Positions 42,201-54,200 of a DNA stretch of 64,000 nucleotides are shown here, piece by piece. Each line of letters opens with the position of its first letter. Position 1 is the stretch's first letter. The stretch is taken from positions 16,110,265-16,174,264 of the forward strand of contig NC_092573.1 of NCBI RefSeq assembly GCF_037975245.1. The letters run 5' to 3'. Below the pieces are notes generated by a model that ran no database searches, was not told where the DNA came from, and saw only the letters and a program-made list of their open reading frames with translations. Position numbers and translations under genes: made by a program. Source of the DNA: Apostichopus japonicus (Eukaryota; Echinodermata; Holothuroidea; Aspidochirotida; Stichopodidae).

Positions 42201-45200
42201 GACACAGATTTAAACAAGATGATGATGATACAATGTGGTTTTGATTCTTTCTACCACATAAAGAGTATATAAAAAATAATAATAAATTATTAATTCACTG
42301 TTGTCCTGCATTTAGTGTTTTTGATAGATTATCTACCACCTGATGATGGAATCAGTTGATAGATTCAGGCCAGATAACTCATCAGTTTAGTTCAACCCAG
42401 CTCACTGATAGATTCAGCCCGGTTAGCTCCTCAGTTTAGTTCAGCCCAGATAATCATCAATTTAGATCAGCCCAGATAATTGGTAGATTCAGCCCAGGTA
42501 ACTCATCAGTTCAGCCCAGATAATTGGTAGATTCAGCCCAGGTAACTCATCAGTTCAGCCCAGATAATTGGTAGATTCAGCCCAGATAACTCATCAGTTA
42601 AGTTCAGTCCAGATAACTGATAGATTGAGCCTATGTAACTCATCAGTTTAGTTCAGCCCAGATAACTGATAGATTCAGCCCATGTAGCACATCAGTTCAG
42701 CCCAGATAACTGATAGATTCAGCCCATGTAACTCATCAGTTCAGCCCAGATAATTGGTAGATTCAGCCCAGATAACTCATCAGTTAAGTTCAGTCCAGAT
42801 TACTGATAGATTCAGCCCATGTAACTCATCAGTTTAGTTCAGCCCAGATAATTGGTAGATTCAGCCCAGATAACTCATCAGTTAAGTTCAGTCCAGATTA
42901 CTGATAGATTCATCCCATGTAAATCATCAGTTACATCAGTCCATGTATGTCATCAGTTTAGTTCAGCTAGCTAGATAGAACCAGAGATTTCAGATGCTAT
43001 CAGCTGAAGTTTGTGTTGTCTCATTTCTTTGCCAGTGAGTGTTTATCAACAATAGTAACCTATACTTGAAAGTGAAGTTCTCTGCTGGAAATAATGCCAT
43101 TCTGTGAGCAGTGTCATCTAGTTAAGGTCTTAAGTTGAATCATTTTGAATCTAATTAGTATGTGGTTTGAACTTTAATGTACGTCGTTCTCAAACTATAA
43201 AGCAACCATTGCTTTCTTTCGATCAGTATTTACTGGATGACAGCTTGTTAGACTTCTTAGAAACTGTGCTTAGCTGCAGCATAGGGAGAACTATAGTGGC
43301 TTTTAATCTTACTTAACTCTTTTCGATACCACCCATATCATTGTCACTTCCTGATTTTGAATCCAACTACAAGAACAACCAGTTAAGCACCCTCAGTGAC
43401 TTTGCTTACATTTTAATTTATTGCTTATAGTAAGTCATAATTGTCAATTAGATATCTGGAAACATTGAAATAAAATACCTAGTGACATCATTGGCCTTTG
43501 CTAAGCGCATATGATCTGTTATACATATTTGAATATTACTTTATACTGTGCTGTGTTGCTACCAGCATGAACTTCTCTGGTATCCTGGGTTTGTTTTACA
43601 TCTATGACACAGTCTATACCAGCACTTAATGGTGATATAGTTTGTTGGATTTCTGTTTGCAGTCTGTGTACAACTCATCAAGGACAATATGTAGTATTTT
43701 TTCAGGAACTTGCTAATAGCTATGCCGTAGGGAATACGTCAATGTTTTGAATTGTGTGGAGATTGTCTTGGATTACTCCTGGTGGGAAATATAGCTGGAT
43801 GGGTGTCCAGGATGAATCCATCCCGTATCAAAATGAAATTGCAAACAACAATGCAACGCAGGACCACCCATTACCTGGCCCCTCCAATCTCAGAAATGTC
43901 CCGACGAATGTCATACTCTGATGTGGATTTATCTCGTCTTATCCACAGTCGCACAATAGATGAGAATGACGAAGCGGAGGAACCTCCAGGAAGCCCACCA
44001 AAGAACAGGTACCAATAGCATATTGAGACTAGGGTGGGGGGGAGGTGGGCGAGGGATGTGTGTGCACAGAAGTATGACTGTTTGGGTGTTATTGTTTTGT
44101 TAATGGTAATGTGGGTGAATTTCTCCAGTGTTTAGTTATGAGTATATCCTGCATATCTTCAACAAACTTTTAATCGGTATTAATAGAAGTGTGATATAAT
44201 ATCTATACCCCAAGGGTTGTTTGATGGTACAGGATGGTTAGTGTAACTATGATGTGATCTCTTGAAAGTATACTCAATGGAACAGTGATGTTTCATTAAG
44301 CAGCCTTTAAAGCACCAAGTCTCAATCATGTATCACTCGTAATGTACGAAGAGATTTTCAATTATACGCAATTGGGCAGAATGTTTTATTCTGAGAGCCT
44401 GAAAGGTGTCAGTTTAATGTGTAAATCGATATACAGTTCCTGAAGGGTTAGTAAGTAACGCAAGGAACAAGGCCAAAGTAAATTGTGTTTAAATACAAAG
44501 ATGTCTGGATTTCTTTGAGCCAACCCTGTGGTGATCATCTTTGTAGCACATTGTTTACATAAAAGATGGTTATTTTATAATAACTTCATAAAAATGCAAT
44601 TGAATAACAAGGTTGACTTGGTTTCAGTTTGCTCATTGCATCATGCTTGGCTCATTTCTAAACCCTGTACAATGTTTCATTGTGCAAAACATTGCCTTGT
44701 CACCATTCTGTTTGCTAAAAATTTTAAATATTCACATACATTCAACACATGTGCTTTATCAACCTTAATGTATCTTGTCATTTTTTGTCAAATTTTGGTC
44801 TCATTTAAGTGTGTTCAGTCTTCAGAATCTCAACAAGGAACATAACGTAACCATGCGGAATCTTAGGTGTATGTAACCTATCCAGAAGTCATTATCAGTA
44901 GATGGAAGAAAAGAATGGATGTATAATTGTTTATGTATAATTGTATAATTGTAAAGTAATTGTGTTGATTTTAATCCCTGCTCCACCACAGTAACTTCCA
45001 TAACAACTTGTCTTATTCCACGGAGTCTCTGGACGATGTGTCCTCTACACTTCAGTTTGAGCCTGATGATGACCTCACATCCGGCCCAGAACCAGAATCT
45101 TGGAGTGTTTCAGTCGACAAGAAGGTAAGCAATGTCATAGAGTCTGATAAATAGTGTCTTATTTGGTGATCCTGTTAGAGAAGTAACAATTTGCAGAGGT

Positions 45201-48200
45201 TACATTGTTAAGATCATGAGCTTAGCTCCTTCTCAGGCTAACGGTTACAGTTCAATTCAAGTACGTTATGACTTTTCCGGGAGGGGGGCAAAAGGGGGGA
45301 GGGGGTGTAGATTTCTTACTCAAGCATTTAAATCAGTAGATTAAGTTATCAGTGGTCTTATAAAATCTATTCATGTGGATTGTGTAATACAGATGACTGA
45401 TTCATAAATTGCTGTTTCCTTTGTTATGATCTTTGAGTGTTTGGTGGTAAACTACTTAAGTAACACTCTGTAGGTATGGACAGCTGTTGACCAAAGTCAA
45501 AACACTGCATTTACAGACAACACAGTCACAAAATATAGCTTTTTGCTCAACAAATATTTGATCAGCATATTACTACACATTAGTTTTATTTAAGTACCTA
45601 TTTCATTTCCAATATACAGTTATGCTTTAATTAGATATTCATATCCATGTATGCTAGGGGCAGACACTACAGTCCCATATAGCACTTGAATAATAATATG
45701 GATTCCTATAGTTAATAGTTGACCATCACATGGTACTGAGTGATCTGTTTAAATCTGGGTTGTCCAACCTTTGCAGAGGAGGGCCACATGGAATAATTAT
45801 GATGAAGGAGGGGGGCCGCATGAACCCTACTCTAGATTTTTTTATTTTTAGCCCCGAAGCCCAGGGCAACTAAATGTGAGCACTGCATGCGGAGCGCACT
45901 GATTTATTTTCCTTCCTGATAAAACAGATGAATAAATTCCAGTCGCCCCCCTCCGCTGAGAGTATCACACAAACTTACCTGTTTGCAGTTTTTTGGAAGG
46001 TTTGAATGATTGATTATATAGCTTCAAATTGTTAACAATAAATCTGCTCACTAAAATTTTGCACCGAAGAAGCATCTCTGGCGGGCCGGACAAAACCCTG
46101 CGGCGGGCCGGACTGTGGCCCGCGGGCCGTAGGTTGGACAACCCTGCTTTAAACGAATCAAAATTAAAAAATTGAAGTTTGGAATTGGTCTCCTGACAGT
46201 AGGCATTTGAAAGGATAATTTGTTGCAATCTTTATTATCATTCCAGTTATATTGGACTCAATTTCATGTATGTCACTCAGTTTCTAAGGATAACCCAAAG
46301 GCCCTATTAAGGATAACCCAAAGGCCCTGTTAAGGATAACCCAAAGGCCTTCTTTTCTTATGTCAAGTCAAAGCAGAAAATTAAAGATGCAATTGTTTCT
46401 CTTAGGGCACCACAGGCTGATAATATAGTTACTGATAGTCAGGATCTTGCAGATCTTTTGAACAACTATTTTGTGTCGGTTTTTACAAGGGAAGATATGA
46501 GTAGTATTCCAGATTTTCAGGGGGGCAGTGATAGGCCTAAACTGGATATGGTCTTATTTTCGGATGAGGTTGTCTTAAAGGAGCTGCTTCGTCTAAATGT
46601 TTCTAAAGCTTTTGGACCGGATACAGTCCATCCGTATTTGTTGAAGACTTTTGCACACCATTTCTCTCATTGATTTTTAGCAAATTTATGAATGAGGTTA
46701 TGTTTCTAAGGACTGGAGATGTGCTAATATTACCCCAATTTTCAAGAAGGGTGATAAGTCTAAGCCCTGTAATTATAGGCCCGTCTCACTAGTGTTGTTT
46801 GTAAGGTCATGGAGTCTACTGTTAAAAAGTCTATGATCTGTCACTTCAGCAGTCAGTCTTTGATCAGAGAGTCTCAACATGGCTTTTGTCAAAAAAGTTC
46901 TTATCTCACTAATATCCTTGAGTTTATGGAAGATGTAACAAGCTCACTAAATAGGCAGAAGTCTGTAGATGTTGTGTTTCTGGATTTCCAGAAGGCCTTT
47001 GATAAAGTTCCCCACCAGGGTCTTTTACTTAGGCTGAAGAATATGGGTGTCAATGGGAATTTACTGTCTTGGATCGAGAATTGGCTTGGTAATAGGAAAC
47101 AGAGGATGGTAATTAAAGGCTGTGCTTCTTCTTGGCAGGACGTTACTAGTGGGGTTCCACAAGGGTCTGTATTGGGTGCCTTGTTGTCTGTTGCCTATAT
47201 AAATGACATCGATGGAGATATTTTTTGTACAGCTAAGAATTTTGCTGATGACACCAAATTGTATTCTGAGGTCTCTTCCAAAAGCGATTCTGAGAAGTTT
47301 CAAAGGATTTGGATAAGGTTTTTTCCTGGTCTCAGGGGTTGCAAATGCTTTTTAATATTGATAAATGCAAGGTAATGCACATTGGTAATAGTAACCAAAA
47401 GTTTACATACAATCTTAATGGTGTGGAGTTACAGGAGGTCTCTGTTGAAAGAGACCTAGGTATCTACATTGACTCATCTCTGCAACCTTCTAAACATTGT
47501 CTTGAAGCTGTAAAAAAGAGGTAATAGGGTTTTAGGTATGATCAAGAGGAACTTCAGTTTTCTGAAAGAGGACATCATAGTTAGGCTTTACAAGCAGTTG
47601 GAGTATGCTGTGCAGGCTTGGAACCCATATTTTGCTAAGGATAAGGAAGTACTTGAAAAGGTCCAGAGGAGGGCTACTAGGATGATTAGTTCCTTAAAGA
47701 GTGTTCCTTATTATAGGCAGTTACAACTGTTGAATCTCACCACACTGGAGCTTAGGAGGTTATGCGGGGACTTGATCCAGATTTTCAAGATTGTGTATGG
47801 TTTCGACAATTTATCCTTTACCGACTTTTTCATGTTTGCTAACAGTAGTTGTACCAGATGTCATTGTCTTAAACTCCAAAAGTCACATAGTAGGATTAAT
47901 ATTCGGCATAACTTTTTTCTAATAGGGTTACGCGGGGACTTGATCCAGATTTTCAAGATTGTGTAGGGTTTCGACAATTTTATCCTTTACCGACTTTTTC
48001 ATGTTTGCTTACAGTAGTTGTACCAGAGGTCATTGTCTTAAACTCCAAAAGTCACATAGTAGGATTAATATTCGGCATAACTTTTTTCTAATAGGGTTTC
48101 GAATGAGTGGAATGGTTTGCCTGAGAAAGTTGTACTTGCAAGTAGTGTCAATGGGTTTAAGAATGCTTTGGACAAGCACTTCAAGCATTGTAATTGGGTC

Positions 48201-51200
48201 TGAGTGTTTGTGTCTTCAGTTTTTTCTCTCTCTCTATAGGGTCCTTGATGGGGACTTAAGTGTCCCTCCTGATCCTCTTTTCTACTAATCTAACTAAACT
48301 AAACTTATTGATTGTCTGAATAGATCAATTAAGTGCTTGCTAAATTTGTTGGGTTTATGAAAACAAGTGGAAGTGGTCTCTCTGAAAACAAGTTATATAT
48401 GTTATTTTGGAAGTCAAACTTGGCTCTAGAAAATACATACAGTATACAGAAAATAAAATTAAAGGGACAGTGAACTTAATAGAAATTATAACATATTTAT
48501 GACAGGACCAGACATTTAGTAATTATGGAGTTGTTTAGAGAGAGTTTGTTTCCATTCTTTGCAGGTTCTCAAGAAAATGAGCAATAAGGAGATCAAGAGA
48601 CAAGATGTTATATTTGGTAAGTAAAAAGCTTGATATTAAAGGGTGTCAAGACTCGCGCAAAATGAACCGTCTAATGCCGGTAATTTGACATAGTTTCGAA
48701 TGAGGTGTAACAGAAGTGTTTAACACCACCATCGATCCCAGAAAATACACACACAGCTTGCTAATGTGGGTAATTAAACACTAGTGTACAGTCAGTACAT
48801 ACAGCTGCGGTCAATACCCACAGCACAGTATACAAACGATACAGCCATGGACATCTCAGGTCCAGCTAAAGATAACAATTAAGGTATCACATTTCATTAC
48901 TGTCTGCATTTTGTAGCGACACAAAATAGATGTCACTTGCAAGCAACAGAAAGTTAACTTTTTCAGATGGCTGCACACGTTTTGAGGCGAGACTAATTAA
49001 TTGATCCATGGTTCCTTCTTCCTTTGGAAAGATGTGTTTTTAAATTGTCAAAGCTCCTAATTAAACATCTTTTCTAGGACTGTTGAGCTTTGCAGATTGT
49101 TTATTGTTTATTAGAGTTTGTAAAACATCTGACTTACTCTTGCCTTACTAATGATACAAATTCAAACGTGTGGCGTGGCTGTGTAATTGAAATTTATCAA
49201 TGAAATTGAGTAATTCATGTAAGGAGAACAGTATCCAAGACAACACAAATGTTTATTTTTTGTTGGCAGAGTTCATCATGACAGAAAAGCATCACCTTAG
49301 AACATTAAAAGTTATGCTAAAGGTAAGTTTTAAATGATGAGTTGATGAAATATCAGTCATTTTTGGCAGAGCTGTTAGAGAAATATGGAAATCAAGACTG
49401 AAAACATGAAGATGTAATGGTATTCATAAGTCACAGTTTATAATAATAGTTATGGTTTGTATGTAAGTCTCTTAGTGTGACCATGTCAGAGATGATCATT
49501 TAATGTACTGCAGAAAGTAATAGTAGCTTCATACCAGCTGATTGAGAAAACTTCAAATTAAGTAGCACAGTGTGGTAGACTTGTTATTTATTTTGAAAGT
49601 ATTTTTAAAATGGATTTTCTTTATGCTTTGATACTAGTGACAAACATTTTATTTAGATGCACCATATCTTTGGGGCTGAAGTTTGTGTCGGACCCATTAT
49701 CGGCATCCATTATCTTGAAAATTAAGGTTATTTATTGACATTTACTGATATTTTCCACATTGCTTCAACACTTACATGTTTATGTCAGAGGTCAGTTTGA
49801 AATATTTTGGCCTAGAAACCAGTCCTCTTTCCTTGGCATTTCAGTGCAATCTACAGTCCACAAAATTCACAAACACCTCTACTGTGAGAGCAAAAACCTT
49901 GGCAATAATCCAAGAACATTGTACATACTTCATGTACCACTAGACAGTGCTTGCAAATCCAAGCAACAATATTTGTCATTTTGTAAACATCTCATATTCA
50001 GACCACCAAACATAACGCCACATTCACTACAAAATCCCCTGCCCAATGCCCCTCCCCTGCCCAATGCCCCTCCCCTTCCCACTCTTCATGGTGTAAATGA
50101 AAAAAACCATGCTCAGTGCTTTTCATGCCCCTGTAGAAAGTTTCTGTGTTTCGTTTTAAATAAATAATTTAAACATGAGGCAATTGCTGATGTGGTTAGG
50201 CTTAGTTGTCGTGCCATAGCCATTCAACGTTAGGATCGTGTTTATAGGTAAGTGACGCAACATGCGAAAGTGTTGCCGTTTTTGATGAAATAAGCACAAT
50301 GGGTGGTCAAAAGTCTTGGTTATTGGATACGCTAAGGCTGTTTCTACATGAAATTACTTTTATACTGTGTAAGTCATAGTTTTTAGCATTCCTCTAATAC
50401 AGTCTCCGATAGTTTCCGATCACATGAGATAACATTTTTTGTTAAAATGTTCCAGCCTTCACTTAGTGTCAGGCCTTAGTGGTAAGTGTGGTATTTGTTG
50501 GTTGGATTTTTTAGTGAGAATTTAGTTAAGTCAGAATACATGTTAATACTAGTAAGAACTAAGAAGCAACATTGAATGAACAATTTGTATTGTCAATTAA
50601 GATCAAAATATGCAAGTTTAAATGAAAGGGGATTATACACAGATATAACCTAACATTATGCTACAGTTTTTTGTAAATGCTATTATTATTATTATTATTA
50701 TAATTATTATTTTTATTTTTATTGTTACTGGTAACTGTGTGCAACACTAGTTGTAATGGATTTCAATGTATGTTGGTAATTTGTTTCTGGATTATTCAGA
50801 TATTCAGCTATGGTATGAGGCATGAATTAAACATGGATCAGAGTATAGTCAGTAAAGTGTTCCCCATGCTGGATGAGCTGGTGGATATTGCCAGTACCTT
50901 CTATGAATCACTCAAAAGCAGACAGTCAGAAGCACTGGCAGTGGAAAAGATTGGAGATGTGCTCTGTAAACAGGTGAGGAGGAAATCCATTGATGAAATA
51001 TTAAGATAAATATGTATCTGGATTACGTTCCACAAGGAAACCTGTGAGATAGCATGTATGTATATGTATACTGTTATTGAATGATTGTGTAAGGTATATG
51101 TGTTTACAATTCGCAAACACAGACTTATATGTTCACAACTTTTTGGTGCCAACTTAACCACGTATTAGCTGTTTAATCTAATACAGAAATTGTTGTACTT

Positions 51201-54200
51201 GTTTGCAATAACTATATGGATTTGTTTAATTTTTCTGGTACCTGGTCTTCCTTACCTGAAGTTGTAACAAATTCAAGAAACATGCAACTGTAACAGAAAA
51301 TACTTTGCTTGTATAAAATGTTGTTTAAACAGGTTTATTTGTCAGGTTTCACTTGTAAATTTGTTGAAAAGATTTCTTGTGCAATAATTAAATAAGTCAG
51401 CAAACTAGTATTAAACTGTGAGTTAAAGAGTTAAAATTCCTGATGTGATGGACTCATGATACCTTTGTAAAGTTTGTAGTCTATGTAGGTGAGAATGGAG
51501 TAACATTGTCAGCTTTTCTACATCATGTCCTAGTCAGTATTTCTGTGTTCTCTTTGCGAGGAGCCTCATGGCAAACCTGCAGATAGGATCAGTTATATCT
51601 TGTTAAAAGTAACTGAGGCTTAAATCTTTGGAATCATATTTCAGGGCAATCAGCTAAGATTGATTGGTTTTGTGTAACAATTGAAAAAATGAAAGCAGCA
51701 AAGTGATATATAGCACTCTGTGATGTTTGTCTTCCTATTGTTATGATTCTCGATTGCACAATATACAGGCAGTCTACAGCTCCTTCAGCTAATGTTCAGT
51801 TTATCAGTGCATGATAATTATTGTGACTTTTAAATTGCATGATGCAGATGATTGAGTTTGACTCATTGGTTTTTAGTACTCTGTACTGTTCTTCCAGTTC
51901 ACTTATATGGTTTCCAGTGAGGTAAACACTGTCATTGTGTATTGATTCCACAGGCAGTAGAGCATTGTCATTGTGTATTGATTCTACAGGCAGTAGAGCA
52001 TTGTCAGTCTTCATCAGAGTCACTGGTCACAACTATTTTGTTTAAAACAGATTCATACAAAATCTGCAAGTAGTTGTATTTCAATGGTTATGTCTCCCAA
52101 CATGCAAATGCACTGGAGCACGGACCATATCATGTATTTGCTAAGTACTGCAGCCGATGTTTGCCAAAAATCTGTCTTCTCTGCATACTAATAACACTTA
52201 AAGACTACAAATCATTCAAAGCCAACTTACCTAAGCTTAGCATACTTGCATCTGAGAATTATGGCAGTGGTGCTATTTCTACTTACTGTTAAGACTTTAT
52301 TATCAGGTATCTTTGGCAGTAAGAAGAAATTTATTACATTTCACTAGTTTCTGTCATGTACACCTGTCTAAAACTTCCCAGTGTTACGTGTGAATCACAT
52401 GTACATTTCCTCATTTGGTATGAATTTTAAGACATTGTCCATCTTCACATAGGAAGCCATGCAGCTACTATGTAGATGGAGCCTTTGTCCGTCCCTAGTA
52501 CAAGATGACATTTACAGAAATAAAGCAAATTAAACCTTTAGTTATGTTTATAAACATTTCTAATTTGAAATAATGCTTAATATGAAATTTTGTGTTTGAA
52601 CTTGTCAGTTTGAAGGTGAGAATGGTGATAGAATGAAGACAGCATATGGACATCTCTGTTGCCATCAGAAAGAAGCTGTGAGTGTTTATAAAGACCTACA
52701 GAAGACAGAACGGAAATTCCAGCAATTTATTAAGGTTAGTCATCAATGTATCTATTTCTGTACCAAGGAGGTAACAACTGAGAATGATTTCTATAATACC
52801 TTGAAGAGTAGTTAACTTTCCATGTCAATATATCCTTGCACTGAGCCATTCATCTGAACAGACATAAAGGAAACATGGTGGATTGATTAAGTAGAGGAGG
52901 GAGGAAACTGTTGAATCTTGAAGGCTGTCATGATTAATGTAAAGTAGTGGAAAATAGCAAAGTTAAATTAATAAATAAATAAAGCTACAAACTTGCATGG
53001 AAAGGTGGAATAAGCATCATCAGTTGATGGTGTAGTGTCTGATGATGGATTTACCTGCTTTATTTTGTGAGTCATACAGTGCGTGTCATACAGTATGCCC
53101 ACTTTGTGTTTCATACAGTGTGTATACTTTTTGTGTCGTACAGTGTGTATACTTTGTGTCGTACAGTGTGCATACTTTGTGTTTCATTCAGTGTGTTTAC
53201 TTTGTGTGTTTCGTACAGTGTGTATACTTTGGTTTTCATACAGTGTGTATACTTTGTGTTTCATTGGGTGTGTATACTCTGTGTGTCACACAGTATGTAT
53301 ACTTTGTGTGTCGTACAGTGTTTATGCTTTGTGTTGTATTCATTGTGTATACTTTGTGTTACGTACAGTGTGTATACTTTGTGTTCATTCAGTGTATATA
53401 CTTTGTGTGTCGTACAGTGTGTATACTTTGTGTGTTTTACCAGTATTAAAGTTATGTGGACAATTGCTTATATAAAGGTTGATCATGTGGAATAAGGGGA
53501 GCTAGCTGCGTTTTGTGTTACCTGATCAAGCCAAACAGAATGTTGTAGTATCCTGAAAGAACATGGAAATATTAAGTTTAATTATTAAGTTCCATTCCAA
53601 ACAATTTGTTCTCTCATGAATCAATCAAATAATAGAATATCAGTCAAATAAATTACCTGAATGTGTATCACTTTGCAATTTGATGGAAAAAATGTAGAAG
53701 AAAATGAAATTGCTGTTTAGTGCTGGTGATTGCTGTTGCTGGATTGGGCAAGCTTGTAAAACATGGACAGATGAGCTAGTGAATGGAGAATAGTGTATAG
53801 CCATTGGTTCATCGCTACCAGTGCCACAAATATAACGTTATTGAATGTTCACTGCTAAGCAGATGAGCTAGTGAATGGAGAATAGTGTATAGCCATTGGT
53901 TCATCGCTACCAGTGCCACAAATATAACGTTATTGAATGTTCACTGCTAAGCAGATGAGCTAGTGAATGGAGAATAGTGTATAGCCATTGGTTCATCGCT
54001 ACCAATGCCACAAAGATAGACGTTATTGAATGTTCACTGCTAAGCAGATGAGCTAGTGAATGGAGAATAGTGTATAGCCATTTTGGTTCATCGCTACCAG
54101 TGCCACAAATATAACGTTATTGAATGTTCACTGCTAAGCAGATGAGCTAGTGAATGGAGAATAGTGTATAGCCATTGGTTCATCGCTACCAATGCCACAA

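Larger units (their letters stand above)
35900..43810. other. Longest intron (7.9 kb), rich in satellites
   Basis: Lies between exons 15 and 16 and carries the 93-bp, about 140-bp, 36-bp and 44-51 bp arrays, listed separately. A somewhat CpG-richer stretch lies at 39970-40200. The remaining parts hold no recognisable feature. Confidence 0.7.
46286..48305 (+). pseudogene. Dead 5'-truncated non-LTR retrotransposon (CR1/L2/jockey-like reverse transcriptase)
   Basis: Same orientation as the host gene, in the intron before exon 18. Conserved blocks of a LINE reverse transcriptase are seen in several frames: FQKAFDKVPHQ, SGVPQGSVLG, the FADD catalytic box at 47241-47252, then the C-terminal VQRRATRMI and GDLIQIFKIV segments. 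The 5' half of the RT, endonuclease and ORF1 are missing. Stops occur near 46671 and 47522, and frame changes between 46680-46800 and near 47295. A 168-bp internal duplication follows. The end is a taactaaactaaac-type tail. Not active. CR1/L2-like is my best reading of the clade. Confidence 0.88.

Noticed and set aside
43752-43810. Start of exon 16 frame at 43752
   Set aside because: The codon there is TTG, not ATG. The first ATG in this frame is at 43812, and phase fits an acceptor at 43810.
49760-50167. 135-codon forward ORF
   Set aside because: Intronic, no family similarity, contains a short C-rich duplication. Exons 19 and 20 on either side join in phase without it.
53042-53495. Three overlapping forward ORFs of 130-142 codons
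   Set aside because: Open in all frames because the roughly 24-bp repeat has no stops. It lies within an intron of the RhoGEF.
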